DNA of 64,000 nt from Nocardia camponoti (GCF_014646135.1 NZ_BMMW01000002.1:62001-126000); one strand, 5' to 3'. Counted from the first letter of the stretch, positions 46,390-55,743 are shown. Notes: a model not told the origin generated them from the sequence alone. A program made the numbers and translations.

Positions 46390-47691
46390 TCAGACCGCGG
46401 GTGCGGTCCTGCGCGCTGGGCCCAGTTCGACCGGCACGTGCTCGTATCCACGCAGCGTGAACAGCTGCCTTCGCTTCGGTTCGCTCGCTAGTCGTAGGTT
46501 TGGGTAGCGGCCGTAGAGCGCACGCAGCGCGTGTTCGGCTTCCATGCGGGCCAGTGTCGCGCCTAGGCACGCGTGGATTCCGCTGCTGAACGACACGTGG
46601 TCTTTGGCGTTCGGGCGGGTGATGTCGAAGCGGTGCGGGTCGTCGAAAACGAGCGGGTCGCGGTTGGCGCCGGCCAGTGACAGCACGACGGTCTTATCGG
46701 CCGCTAGGTGCGTGCCGTCGATTTCGAGGTCGGTCAACACGCGACGGGCCGTTGTCTGCACGGGCGGGTCGAAGCGCAATGTCTCCTCGACAACATCGGC
46801 CCAACGATCGGGTTCGGCGATGGCGAGGTCGCGTTGGTCGGGGTTCGCCGACAGCGCGACGACCGCGTTGCCAATCAGGTTGACCGTTGTCTCAAACCCC
46901 GCGCCCATCAGCAGGCTCGCGCTTGCTTGCAGCTCATGCATGTCGAGTTCACCAGCGACGACAAGGCTCGACAGAATGTCTTCGCCGGGCTCTTCGCGCA
47001 GCTTCGCGATGTGGTCGGCGAGATAGGCGTTGAGGTCTTCGGACGCGGCCATCGCCGAGAGGTAGATCCGCAGGGGCACGGCGATGTCGAGCAGCGGGGT
47101 GACGCGATCGCCCCAGGCGAGGAAGCGCTCGCGGTCGGCGTGCGGAAAGCCGAGCATGTCGGAAATGATGATCATCGGCAGGCGCGTGGCGAAGGTACTG
47201 ACAAGTTCGATCGAACCTTCGGCGGGCATCGCGTCCAGCAATTCTTCGGTGACCACCTCGACACGTTCACGCAACCGCTCAATCGCGCGTGGGGTGAACG
47301 CCGACGCGACGGGCCGCCGCAGCTTGGTGTGCAGCGGTGGGTCGACAACCAACATCGACGGACGCTCAGCCGGATTGACCGGCACGGCAATTCGGTCGTG
47401 CAGCACGCGCAGCGGCTTCGGCACGTCTTGCGGCATCGGCGGCTGCACACCAAACCTGTTGTCGCGCAAGATAGCTCGCACATTGCGATGACTGAAGGTG
47501 GTGTAGGTGAGTGGCGTGCGCACCAATCCGCCGTCGCCGCGCAGCGCTTCGATGATCGGATATGGGTCGGCGAGGCCAGCCTCACCATTGATCAACTCGG
47601 CGAACGGATCTCGCTTACGCGCGTGCCACGCGAGCACGAAACGCGGCAGGCCACGCTCGATCAACCAGCGAACCACATAACTCGGCTTCAT
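46390..47691 (-). CDS. cytochrome P450 (second)
   Basis: A 433-residue P450. The I-helix motif is MGAGFETT, the ExxR motif VEETLR, and the heme loop FSSGIHACLGATLARME contains the axial Cys. ATG 47691 (MKPSYVVRW) is preferred; GGTGGGG precedes it, and the upstream frame extension to 47961 lacks P450 features. It resembles the CYP families of mycobacteria that act on lipids or sterols, but the substrate is unknown. No ferredoxin gene is close. It lies between the two-component system and the cell wall block. Confidence 0.9.
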   Translation of the reverse strand: MKPSYVVRWLIERGLPRFVLAWHARKRDPFAELINGEAGLADPYPIIEALRGDGGLVRTPLTYTTFSHRNVRAILRDNRFGVQPPMPQDVPKPLRVLHDRIAVPVNPAERPSMLVVDPPLHTKLRRPVASAFTPRAIERLRERVEVVTEELLDAMPAEGSIELVSTFATRLPMIIISDMLGFPHADRERFLAWGDRVTPLLDIAVPLRIYLSAMAASEDLNAYLADHIAKLREEPGEDILSSLVVAGELDMHELQASASLLMGAGFETTVNLIGNAVVALSANPDQRDLAIAEPDRWADVVEETLRFDPPVQTTARRVLTDLEIDGTHLAADKTVVLSLAGANRDPLVFDDPHRFDITRPNAKDHVSFSSGIHACLGATLARMEAEHALRALYGRYPNLRLASEPKRRQLFTLRGYEHVPVELGPARRTAPAV

Positions 47692-47815
47692 CGCCCCACC
47701 CTGGGTTATCGCGAGCCAACGCCCGCGGGTTCCGTTGTCGCGATTAACGGTACGGGCACCCACCGACAGAAAACACGTACTCAGGACGGATACGCGACCT
47801 ATACCCAGGTATCGG

Positions 47816-48529
47816 CTAGCGACGCACCGTGACGCGCTCCGCCTCAACACGCCTATCCGCCGCGGCCGGGTCCGGGTTTGCCACCTGTACAAGCGAACCA
47901 CCAACGGCGAGCACCGAGATAAGGCCGCCGACCAGTTCGTCGACCGACCCCCACTCCCCACTCGACATCACCCGGTCGCCAGCCGAAATACCCTGTGTCG
48001 ACGCCGATTTGCGCGCGGCGGCGAGCACGTCGGCGACCCCAATCCCATCGAGCGCCGCACCAACGCCGCCCGGTCGGAACTGGTCGCCGTGCACCCGCAC
48101 CGCGCTCGCGAAATCGGTGACGCCAGGCGGCACGTCGCGCACCGGCGTACCCATCGCATCGAGCGACAGCACCGCGACTTCAGCGACACCGTCGACGTCA
48201 TCGAGCCGGTCAGGGGTCACAAACGCCAGCTCAGCATCGGGATCGGGTTGCAGAACGACCTCGGTGCCCGCCCACCAAGCCCCAAGCAGCACGGCAGCGG
48301 TTTGCCAGTGCGCGGGCAGCAACACCGCGACCCGCGCGCCGGGAGTGAGGGCGAATTCGTCGCGAATCAGGTTGGCAGTCTTGGCCGCCCAGTTGGCGAG
48401 CGTGAGGCCCGACAGTTCGATGCGCGCACCGGTCGCGTCGTCGTACCAGGTGACGCGCGGACCGGCGGGGTCGCGGTCGAGGATGGGGTCGATGAGCGCT
48501 TCGGTGAGCGTCAAATTCGATTCAAGCAT
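47816..48529 (-). CDS. TIGR03089 family protein, truncated AMP-ligase N-domain
   Basis: A 237-residue protein that looks like the N-terminal third of an adenylate-forming enzyme (TWYDDATGARIELSGLTLANWAAKTANLI; GARVAVLLPAHWQTAAVLLGAWWAGTEVVLQPD), but it has no P-loop, TE or C-terminal domain. Proteins of this kind (TIGR03089; Rv3268 in M. tuberculosis) are conserved next to the LCP ligase in Mycobacteriales and have no known function. It follows the LCP gene after 3 bases and should be in the same operon. Confidence 0.88.
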   Translation of the reverse strand: MLESNLTLTEALIDPILDRDPAGPRVTWYDDATGARIELSGLTLANWAAKTANLIRDEFALTPGARVAVLLPAHWQTAAVLLGAWWAGTEVVLQPDPDAELAFVTPDRLDDVDGVAEVAVLSLDAMGTPVRDVPPGVTDFASAVRVHGDQFRPGGVGAALDGIGVADVLAAARKSASTQGISAGDRVMSSGEWGSVDELVGGLISVLAVGGSLVQVANPDPAAADRRVEAERVTVRR

Positions 48530-48532
48530 GGG

Positions 48533-50017
48533 CTAATTCACGCATTTCGGTCCGTTCTGTCCTGCGTCGATCGGCGGGGAAGGCGGGATGGGCGTGGCCG
48601 CGAGCGTGCCCTGTTCAACGGAAGCGCCGGCGCTACCGGCAGCAGATGAGCCCGGACCAGAATAGTCGCTCGCCAAAACCACATTCACGGTATCGCTCGA
48701 CAGCGACGTATCGGTAATGACCGGAATGCCGAGCGCACTAGCAACGGTAGTCGCGCGTGGACTGTCGCTGTCGCTGGCAAGCACGCGCGACGAACTCACC
48801 GAGCCCCCGGAATAGTTCCCAACCGTTCCCTGTCGAAAACCTTTGGTGCTCAACGCATCCGCGACGTTGCCAGCAAGTCCCGCGATACCGCTCGCATTGA
48901 ACACGCTCACGGTGACCGTCGCCGGATCAACCTTCGCGGGCTCGGGCGCTTCCTCGGGCTCATCTCCAACAAGCCCACTTACGAAGCGCTGCACCTTCTT
49001 TGGATCAACCTTGACGACCGACTCCCCCGCCGACGTCATCGCGCTCACGTCTTCGACCGGGATCGTCTCGAAGCTCACCTTGCCGCCCGACATGTCTTTG
49101 AGCTGCTGCAAAAACGCGAGCACGTCCCAGTTTTCGTCAAGCACAACGGTGCGCCCAACCGCTTCGCTGAGCTGACTCAATTTGGCTGGGTTGGCGAGGA
49201 TTTTCGCGTTCAGCATCTGGTTGACCAACTGCGCCATGAACACCTGCTGGCGCACGATGCGGTCGATGTCCCCACGCAGCAAATCATGGCGCTGCCGAAC
49301 GAAACTCAATGCTTTCGGGCCGTCGAGACGCTGCTCGCCCGCCGAGAACTTCGCGCCCGACATCCACTCGTCGACCGGCTGGTTCAGACACACGTTCACC
49401 CCACCAACGGCATCGGTGAGCAGCACAAACCCAAGCAAACTGACCTCGGCGTAGTGGTCGACGGTGATGCCGGTGAGCGACGCGACCGACTTAATCAGCG
49501 CCTGCCTGCCCGCCAACGTCGATTCGCGTTCGGCGTCAGCTTCGGATTCACCTTTCGCGAGCAACTTCGCCCGCTGCGTTTCCTTCGTTGACCCGTAGGC
49601 CGAGTTGATCTTGGCTTTGCCAGCGCCCGCCACGTCGACGTAGGAGTCGCGCGGAATGGAGATGGCCGTCGCCGAGCGCCCGTCGTTGGGCACACGGACC
49701 AGCACGATCGTGTCGGTGTTGGTGCCAACCTCGTCGCCCGCGTGCAGCAGCGACCGTTCGGCCGAGGTGAGTGGGTTGCCGTGCGCGTCGGTGCGCGAAT
49801 CGATGCCGACAAGCAGAATGTCGACCGCGCCGTCCTTACCGCCGCCGAGGCCAAGGCCGCCGATGCGGTCGATACTCGCGATTAGATTGTCGACGCTGCG
49901 CCACGCGAACCCGGTGAGAGTGAAAACGAGAACGGCCGAAATCGCGGCGATGATTTTCGCGGTGCTCAGCGGTTGAGCAGGCGCGGTGGTGGCTCGCACC
50001 CGGGTTGACTCCCGCAT
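48533..50017 (-). CDS. LytR-CpsA-Psr (LCP) family ligase, Lcp1 type
   Basis: A 494-residue membrane-anchored enzyme. One TM helix (about residues 22-42) is followed by the LCP catalytic domain (DILLVGIDSRTDAHGNPLTS; ISIPRDSYVDV; AGKAKINSAYG; GVNVCLNQPV; LSFVRQRHDLLRGDIDRIVRQQ) and a C-terminal LytR_C domain (VTVSVFNASGIAGLAGNVADAL). In M. tuberculosis Lcp1 (Rv3267) links arabinogalactan to peptidoglycan. Divergent from rmlD-wbbL, which make the rhamnose part of the linker. ATG 50017 has GAGAGG nine bases upstream and is preferred over ATG 50026. Confidence 0.93.
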   Translation of the reverse strand: MRESTRVRATTAPAQPLSTAKIIAAISAVLVFTLTGFAWRSVDNLIASIDRIGGLGLGGGKDGAVDILLVGIDSRTDAHGNPLTSAERSLLHAGDEVGTNTDTIVLVRVPNDGRSATAISIPRDSYVDVAGAGKAKINSAYGSTKETQRAKLLAKGESEADAERESTLAGRQALIKSVASLTGITVDHYAEVSLLGFVLLTDAVGGVNVCLNQPVDEWMSGAKFSAGEQRLDGPKALSFVRQRHDLLRGDIDRIVRQQVFMAQLVNQMLNAKILANPAKLSQLSEAVGRTVVLDENWDVLAFLQQLKDMSGGKVSFETIPVEDVSAMTSAGESVVKVDPKKVQRFVSGLVGDEPEEAPEPAKVDPATVTVSVFNASGIAGLAGNVADALSTKGFRQGTVGNYSGGSVSSSRVLASDSDSPRATTVASALGIPVITDTSLSSDTVNVVLASDYSGPGSSAAGSAGASVEQGTLAATPIPPSPPIDAGQNGPKCVN

Positions 50018-50144
50018 CTCGCGCATCCTCTCGACTCAGCAACCGACAAAAGATCCCCACCCCATGCGCCTCAGAAATCAGGCTAATCAACAGTTACCAC
50101 AGTAGGCGACAACTGTGACGGCCCCGGCGTGCCAGACTGGCCGC

Positions 50145-51002
50145 GTGAACACCGATTTCGCCCCGAAAACCCGCCTGCTCGTGACCGGCGCGGGCGGACT
50201 CCTCGGCCGCGAGATCATGCGATTGGCACCGCACGCGGTCGCGTTGACCCGCGCTGACCTCGATATCACCGACCGCGGCGCCGTCGATGCGCTCGTGCGG
50301 CCTGGCGACGTCGTGCTCAATTGTGCGGCCTACACCGCCGTTGACGCTGCCGAATCCGACGTCGACAACGCTTTCGCGGGCAACACGACCGGACCAGCGG
50401 TGTTGGCCGCCGCGACAGCCCACGTCGGCGCTCGCCTTATTCACGTCTCCACCGACTACGTCTTCGCTGGCGATGCTGACACTCCCTATGAACCGGCTGA
50501 CCCCGTCGCCCCTGCCACCGTCTACGGCCGTTCCAAGCTCGCGGGCGAAGAGGCGGTCCGCGCGGCCGCACCCAATGCCCAGATTGTTCGTACTGCCTGG
50601 GTGTATTCGGGAGTTAACGGCGATTTCGTCGCGACAATGCGCAAACTTGAACGTGAACGCGACACCATTTCCGTCGTCGCCGACCAGCACGGCAGCCCGA
50701 CGAGCGCCGCCGATTTGGCCGCCGCACTCATCGAACTGACTACCCGCCCGGACGCCCCGTCAACCTTGCACACGACCAACGCGGGTACCGCGACCTGGTA
50801 CGACCTCGCCGTTGCCGTCTTCGAAGAACTCGGTGCCGACCCCACCCGCGTCCAGCCGTGCGACTCAAGCGCTTTCCCTCGCCCCGCCCCGCGGCCCGCG
50901 TATTCGGTACTGGCCCCGACAGTCTGGAACGCCGCTGGCCTGACCCCGTTGCGGCACTGGCGGTCCGCGCTCACCGACGCACTGTCGGCTGCGACACGCT
51001 AG
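50145..51002 (+). CDS. rmlD: dTDP-4-dehydrorhamnose reductase RmlD
   Basis: A 285-residue short-chain reductase that makes dTDP-L-rhamnose with NADPH. It has the Rossmann motif LLVTGAGGLLGREI, the NCAAYTAVDAAESD motif, HVSTDYVFAGD, and the catalytic YGRSK (YxxxK). GTG 50145 gives a normal-length N-terminus (VNTDFAPKTRLLVTG); GTG 50115 would add ten residues. RmlD is essential in mycobacteria because rhamnose joins arabinogalactan to peptidoglycan. wbbL follows after 11 bases. Confidence 0.94.
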   Translation: MNTDFAPKTRLLVTGAGGLLGREIMRLAPHAVALTRADLDITDRGAVDALVRPGDVVLNCAAYTAVDAAESDVDNAFAGNTTGPAVLAAATAHVGARLIHVSTDYVFAGDADTPYEPADPVAPATVYGRSKLAGEEAVRAAAPNAQIVRTAWVYSGVNGDFVATMRKLERERDTISVVADQHGSPTSAADLAAALIELTTRPDAPSTLHTTNAGTATWYDLAVAVFEELGADPTRVQPCDSSAFPRPAPRPAYSVLAPTVWNAAGLTPLRHWRSALTDALSAATR

Positions 51003-51013
51003 TCTCGGCAGTC

Positions 51014-51910
51014 GTGAACGCAGCTAATCCGCAGGCTCGCGCCGGGCTTGCCGTCGTCACGGTGACCTACTCGCCGGGCGAACACCTTGAGCACTTCATC
51101 AGCTCCCTCGCGGCAGCGACCAGCGAGAAGCCGCTAGTCATCCTGGCCGACAACGGCTCGACCGACGGGGTTCCCGAGCTGGTTGCCGAGGCCAACGCGC
51201 ACGTTCGACTGCTCAACACCGGCGGCAACCTCGGTTACGGCGGCGCGGTGAATCGCGCGGTCGCCGAGATCGACCCCGACATTGAGTTCATTCTCATCGC
51301 CAACCCCGACATCACGTGGGGCACCGATTCCATCGACATCCTCATCGACGCTGCCCGCCGGTGGCCGCGCGCGGGTGCACTCGGCCCGGCCGTCCGCGAA
51401 CCCGACGGCAAGCTCTACCCGTCAGCGCGACGCGTGCCGGGCATCACCGACGGCGCAGGACACGCGATCCTCGGCAAAATTTGGCCGAGCAACCCGTGGA
51501 CGCGCGGCTATCGGCAGGAAAACGAGGCTGTCACCGAACGCGTCGTCGGCTGGCTTTCCGGGTCCTGCCTGCTGGTGCGCAGGTCAGCGTTCGATTCGAT
51601 CGACGGTTTCGATTCGCGCTATTTCATGTTCTTCGAGGACGTCGACCTTGGCGACCGCCTCGGCAAGGCTGGCTGGCATAACGTGTTCGTCCCGGATGCC
51701 GCCGTGATCCACGCGACAAGCCACTCCGTTTCGCGCTACCCGGAACGGATGATCAACGCCCACCACGCCAGCGCCTACCGCTTCCAAGCCGACCGGCATC
51801 CGCACTGGTGGCAGGCCCCGCTGCGGGGCGCGCTGCGGGCCGGACTTGCGGTCCGCTCCCGGATTGCGGTTCGATCAGCGCTGCGCGAGCAAGCGCGAGC
51901 CGGCGTCTAA
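51014..51910 (+). CDS. wbbL: rhamnosyltransferase WbbL
   Basis: A 298-residue family 2 glycosyltransferase that transfers rhamnose from dTDP-rhamnose to decaprenyl-PP-GlcNAc, making the arabinogalactan linker. Motifs include VVTVTYSPGEHLEHFISSL, ILADNGSTDGVPEL, the metal-binding ANPDITW, and the FMFFEDVDLGDRL acceptor motif. The GTG at 51014 is used; frames extending to 50858 lie inside rmlD. Gene order rmlD-wbbL-manB matches M. tuberculosis Rv3266c-Rv3265c-Rv3264c. Confidence 0.94.
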   Translation: MNAANPQARAGLAVVTVTYSPGEHLEHFISSLAAATSEKPLVILADNGSTDGVPELVAEANAHVRLLNTGGNLGYGGAVNRAVAEIDPDIEFILIANPDITWGTDSIDILIDAARRWPRAGALGPAVREPDGKLYPSARRVPGITDGAGHAILGKIWPSNPWTRGYRQENEAVTERVVGWLSGSCLLVRRSAFDSIDGFDSRYFMFFEDVDLGDRLGKAGWHNVFVPDAAVIHATSHSVSRYPERMINAHHASAYRFQADRHPHWWQAPLRGALRAGLAVRSRIAVRSALREQARAGV

Positions 51911-51945
51911 CCCGACATCGGTCGAATGTGAACAGGGGAAACTCG

Positions 51946-53025
51946 ATGGCAGGCAATACAGGCACCGACGCGGTCATCCTCGTCGGCGGACAGGGCACGC
52001 GGCTGCGTCCGCTCACCCTCTCGGCGCCCAAGCCGATGCTGCCGACGGCCGGACTGCCGTTCCTGACGCACCTGCTGGCCCGCATCGCCGAGGCCGGAAT
52101 CACTCACGTTGTGCTCGGGACGTCGTTTAAGGCCGAGGTCTTCGAAGAGCACTTCGGCGACGGCTCGGAGCTCGGGCTTGAGCTTGAGTACGTCACCGAG
52201 ACCGAACCGCTCGGCACCGGCGGCGGCATCCGCAACGTGCTGCCCAAGCTGCGCGCCGACAACGTGATGGTCTTCAACGGCGACGTGCTCGGCGGCACCG
52301 ACCTCGGCGCGATCCTCGACACGCATGAGAAGACCCTCGCCGACGTCACGCTGCATCTGGTGCGCGTCAGCGACCCGCGCGCCTTCGGTTGCGTGCCGAC
52401 CGACGAAGACGGTCGCGTCACCGCGTTCCTTGAGAAGACGCAGGACCCGCCGACCGACCAGATCAACGCCGGTTGCTACGTGTTCCGTCGCGAATACATC
52501 GAAAAGATCCCGACGGGTCGCCCGGTGTCGGTGGAACGCGAGGTGTTCCCCGCGCTGCTGGCCGAGGGCGCGCGCGTGCAGGGCCACGTCGACGCCTCCT
52601 ACTGGCGCGATATGGGCACCCCCGAGGACTTCGTGCGTGGGTCGGCGGACCTGGTCCGTGGCATCGCTCCCTCGCCCGCGCTGCCCGGCCAGCGCGGCGA
52701 ATCGCTGGTCCATCCCGGTGCCGGGGTGGCACCGGGTGCGCTGCTGATCGGCGGCACGGTGGTCGGCCGCGGTGCCGAGATCGGCGCGGGTGCGCGACTG
52801 GACGGGGCGGTGATCTTCGACGGCGCTGTTGTCGAAGCGGGCGCGACGGTCGAACGCTCCATCATCGGCTTCGGTGCTCGGATCGGCCCGCGCGCACTGG
52901 TTCGCGATGGGGTGATCGGTGACGGCGCCGTTGTCGGCGCTCGCTGTGAACTCCTGCGTGGTGCGCGGGTGTGGCCGGGCGTGGAAATCCCCGACGGCGG
53001 CATCCGCTTCTCCACCGACGTCTGA
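51946..53025 (+). CDS. manB: mannose-1-phosphate guanylyltransferase (GDP-mannose pyrophosphorylase)
   Basis: A 359-residue nucleotidyltransferase, the same length as Rv3264c. The N-terminal domain has the pyrophosphorylase signature LVGGQGTRLRPLT...PKPMLP and the metal-binding FNGDV. The C-terminal part is a left-handed beta-helix of hexapeptide repeats (GGTVVGRGAEIGAGARLDGAVIF region). It makes GDP-mannose for PIM, lipomannan and glycoprotein synthesis, following ManA and PmmA. CAGGGGA nine bases before the ATG supports the start. It may also be named manC. Confidence 0.95.
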   Translation: MAGNTGTDAVILVGGQGTRLRPLTLSAPKPMLPTAGLPFLTHLLARIAEAGITHVVLGTSFKAEVFEEHFGDGSELGLELEYVTETEPLGTGGGIRNVLPKLRADNVMVFNGDVLGGTDLGAILDTHEKTLADVTLHLVRVSDPRAFGCVPTDEDGRVTAFLEKTQDPPTDQINAGCYVFRREYIEKIPTGRPVSVEREVFPALLAEGARVQGHVDASYWRDMGTPEDFVRGSADLVRGIAPSPALPGQRGESLVHPGAGVAPGALLIGGTVVGRGAEIGAGARLDGAVIFDGAVVEAGATVERSIIGFGARIGPRALVRDGVIGDGAVVGARCELLRGARVWPGVEIPDGGIRFSTDV

Positions 53026-53031
53026 CCCCCA

Positions 53032-53077
53032 CAACGCCGGGTCCCCGCCGATTCCCTCGGCAGGCGACCCGGCGTTG
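53032..53077. terminator. terminator at the end of rmlD-wbbL-manB
   Basis: A perfect 12-bp stem CAACGCCGGGTC / GACCCGGCGTTG (53032-53043, 53066-53077) with a 22-base loop that holds a smaller GCCGA/TCGGC hairpin. It lies between manB and the convergent nitroreductase gene and may serve both. No long T-run. Confidence 0.7.
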
Positions 53078-53083
53078 TGCTGT

Positions 53084-53734
53084 TCACCGCAGCCCGTACA
53101 CCTCATGGAAGACATTGCGCTCCCTGGCCCGGCGACCCGGATGTTCGCGCCGCTCGGCCGGATAACCGACCGCCACGAGCAGCGCGATCGCGAGATCGGC
53201 ACGATCGCCGATCCCGATCGTCTTCTTCACCTTCTCCTCGTCCCAGCCGTTCATCGGCGAGGTGGCCAGCCCCAGTTCGGTGGCCGCCAGCATCACATAG
53301 GTCGCGGCGATCATGGCGTCCTTCACGGCGTATTCACGCAGCAATCCCCGCCGCGCGAGATCTTCCTGGAACTCCTGTGACGCGGCGGCGAACATCGTGA
53401 CGAACTCCTCGGACCACGCGTCGTTGTCGCGGGCCTGGTCGTACACGTCGCTGTGGTCGTCGCGCCACGACTCCGGCTCGGCGACGAAAACCAGGATCAG
53501 TGGCGCCTCCTGTGGCTGGGGCTGGCCTCCGGTCGCCCAGGTCACCCCGGCCCGACCCGCCTCGCTCGTGATCGCGACGATGGAGCGGTCCTGCAGGTTC
53601 CAACTGGTCGGGGCCTCGATCGCGAGATCGAGCAGGGTGTCGAGATCGGCGACCGAGACCGGCTCGGGGCGGTAGTGACGGACAGTGCGGCGGGTGCGGA
53701 TCGCTTCGGCGACCGACAAGATTCTGGATGACAT
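53084..53734 (-). CDS. nitroreductase-family FMN oxidoreductase
   Basis: A 216-residue flavin enzyme with the family N-terminus AIRTRRTVRHYRPEPV, the FMN-binding APTSWNLQD, and the C-terminal GLATSPMNGWDEEKVKKTIGI and VAVGYPAERREHPGRR. Such enzymes reduce quinones, nitro compounds or aldehydes with NAD(P)H. It is divergent from an HxlR regulator, from which it is separated by 67 bases with a strong palindrome, and is therefore its likely target. It has no link to the cell wall genes upstream. Confidence 0.9.
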   Translation of the reverse strand: MSSRILSVAEAIRTRRTVRHYRPEPVSVADLDTLLDLAIEAPTSWNLQDRSIVAITSEAGRAGVTWATGGQPQPQEAPLILVFVAEPESWRDDHSDVYDQARDNDAWSEEFVTMFAAASQEFQEDLARRGLLREYAVKDAMIAATYVMLAATELGLATSPMNGWDEEKVKKTIGIGDRADLAIALLVAVGYPAERREHPGRRARERNVFHEVYGLR

Positions 53735-53773
53735 GCACCAACTATCGGAGAGTCGCTCTCCATTAGGAAGTAG

Positions 53774-53787
53774 GCACTAAATAGTGC
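53774..53787. promoter_or_regulatory. palindromic operator between nitroreductase and hxlR
   Basis: GCACTA-AA-TAGTGC is a perfect 14-bp palindrome. It lies just before a TACTAT -10 box (53790-53795) that ends six bases before the hxlR start at 53802, so the regulator transcript is probably leaderless. The position fits autoregulation and control of the divergent nitroreductase. Confidence 0.6.
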
Positions 53788-53801
53788 GTTACTATCCTTT
53801 T

Positions 53802-54176
53802 ATGACATGGTTCGTGGAGTCCTCGGGTCTCCCCGCCGACGCCTACTCGGCGAAATGCCCGACCCGCCAGGTGCTCGATCACATCGCGGGCAAATGGACA
53901 ATCCTCGTCGTCGACGCGCTCGCCGACGGCACACAGCGCTACACCGACCTCAGCAGACGCATCGAGGGCGTCTCCCAGAAGATGCTCACCCAAACGCTGC
54001 GCAGCCTCGAGGCCGACGGATTCGTCACCCGCACCGCCTATCCCACCATTCCGCCCAAGGTCGAATACGACCTCACCGCGCTGGGGCGCAGCCTCGCCGA
54101 ACCGATCGCCGCGCTGCGACAGTGGACCGAAACCCACATCAACGAGATCGAACGCGCTCGCGCCGCGGCTAGCTGA
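53802..54176 (+). CDS. HxlR-family transcriptional regulator
   Basis: A 124-residue winged-helix regulator. The CPTRQVLDHIAGKWTILVV start with its sensing cysteine (near residue 18) and the YTDLSRRIEGVSQKMLTQTLRSLEADGFVTRTAY HTH segment are typical of HxlR/YodB proteins, which respond to aldehydes, quinones and electrophiles through a Cys. The start is ATG 53802, supported by a -10 box directly upstream and no ribosome site. It is divergent from a nitroreductase and overlaps the convergent esterase by 8 bases. Confidence 0.92.
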   Translation: MTWFVESSGLPADAYSAKCPTRQVLDHIAGKWTILVVDALADGTQRYTDLSRRIEGVSQKMLTQTLRSLEADGFVTRTAYPTIPPKVEYDLTALGRSLAEPIAALRQWTETHINEIERARAAAS

Positions 54177-55743
54177 AGCCGACGGCCTGGTCGCCCCATG
54201 CTGTGTGGAGGTCGGCGTCGGGGTTGTCGACGACGCGGTCGATGGTGTCGATGAGCAGGGTGGTGCGGGCGGCGGGGCGATAGTGGGGCCAGTGTTTGGA
54301 GCCGTCGAGTGCGGCGGGCACACCGTGTTCAGCGAAGGCGAGCCACCGTCGCCGCATCCGGCCCGACACCGCGACCGACGCTTTGCGTCCACCCAACCAG
54401 AACGTTGGGTCGTGGTTCAGTGTGCCGAAATTGCCGAAGACGTAAGGCAATTCAGTGGCGTGCCCCGCACCGACCCGCGCCGCCTTGAGCATGGGCGTCG
54501 CATAGTCGAAGCGGTACATCCACGTCGGCGAATGCTGTGCGTGCGCTTCGGCAACCCAGGCGGCGGGCATGCGAAACGCCGCGTCGGTCGACATAGCAAG
54601 AGCCCCACGGGTTTTCGTGAGGTCGGGGTAGGCCGACGTGATTTCGGCGATGCGTTCGGCCGACATCTCCGGGTGTGCGGCGGCGACGTCACGCAACATC
54701 GCGTTCACCGCGTCGGGCGTGACCGGCATGATCGGCGACCGCAACACCCGAAACAGCGACGCCTCATCGCGATTCGTGCCGATGAGCAGCGGCACGCGGT
54801 GCGAGCGACCCTGTTGGAACCGGTCGATCGGATAGTCAGGCAGCAGCGTGCCGTCGACGACGGGGGCGGCGGCAAGGCGACCCGGTTCCTTCACCGGCAC
54901 CTCATCCATCAAAATCGCGCCCGCTTCAACGAGTTTCGCGATCGGCAGCTCGTGCAGTTGCTCGACATCGCTCGGGTCGATGTCAAGCAGTTCCAGGTAC
55001 CGTCGCGCGACGACCGCCGCCCGCTCTTGACCGAAAACCGTTGTGGCAGGCGGAGATTGAGCGATGGCCTTGTGAAACAGCCCGGCTGCGGCGGGCGAGG
55101 TGAGCAGCGCGGTGACGCAACCGGCACCCGACGACTCGCCAAAAAGCGTGACGTTGCCGGGGTCGCCGCCGAACGACGCGATGTTGTCGCGCACCCACGC
55201 CAGCGCGGCGAGTTGATCATGCAGGCCGAGGTTGGGGGTGAAATCGCTGCCGAACGACGACAGGTCAAGAAAGCCGAGCACGCCGATGCGGTAGTTCACC
55301 GTGACAACGACGACGTCGCCGGATTCGGCGAGTTTGCGCCCGTCGTAGATGCTTTGCGCCGCGGTGCCGAGACAGTAAGCGCCGCCGTGCAGCCACACCA
55401 TGACCGGACGAGGCTCGTCATCCGGGTTGGGGTTGGGCGACCACACGTTGACCCAGAGACAGTCTTCACCCATCTGCAGGTCGGAGTCGACTGGGACCAT
55501 CGCGCCCATCGCCTGCGGCGCGATGTCGCCAGCGACAACGCACTCCCGCACGCCAGTCCACGGTTCAGGCGGTTGCGGCGGCGCGAAACGCGCGTTCCCG
55601 CGCGGGGCAGCCGCGTACGGGACCCCTCGCCAGACCGCGATCGGCCCGTCGTACACCCCGCTGACCTTCCCGTACTCGGTGCGCGCCAGCGGCTCACCGG
55701 TCGACGTGGAATCGCCCAACTCCAGATCAGACATCACGCTCAT
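54169..55743 (-). CDS. type B carboxylesterase
   Basis: A 524-residue alpha/beta-hydrolase of the carboxylesterase B family. The nucleophile elbow is GESSGAG, the oxyanion hole HGGAYCLG, the acidic residue lies in GTNRDEASLF and the His in GAGHATELPYVFG. No signal peptide is seen, so it should act in the cytoplasm on esters or as a para-nitrobenzyl esterase-like enzyme. GGGAGGTG seven bases before ATG 55743 supports the start. The last 8 bases overlap hxlR. Confidence 0.93.
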   Translation of the reverse strand: MSVMSDLELGDSTSTGEPLARTEYGKVSGVYDGPIAVWRGVPYAAAPRGNARFAPPQPPEPWTGVRECVVAGDIAPQAMGAMVPVDSDLQMGEDCLWVNVWSPNPNPDDEPRPVMVWLHGGAYCLGTAAQSIYDGRKLAESGDVVVVTVNYRIGVLGFLDLSSFGSDFTPNLGLHDQLAALAWVRDNIASFGGDPGNVTLFGESSGAGCVTALLTSPAAAGLFHKAIAQSPPATTVFGQERAAVVARRYLELLDIDPSDVEQLHELPIAKLVEAGAILMDEVPVKEPGRLAAAPVVDGTLLPDYPIDRFQQGRSHRVPLLIGTNRDEASLFRVLRSPIMPVTPDAVNAMLRDVAAAHPEMSAERIAEITSAYPDLTKTRGALAMSTDAAFRMPAAWVAEAHAQHSPTWMYRFDYATPMLKAARVGAGHATELPYVFGNFGTLNHDPTFWLGGRKASVAVSGRMRRRWLAFAEHGVPAALDGSKHWPHYRPAARTTLLIDTIDRVVDNPDADLHTAWGDQAVGFS

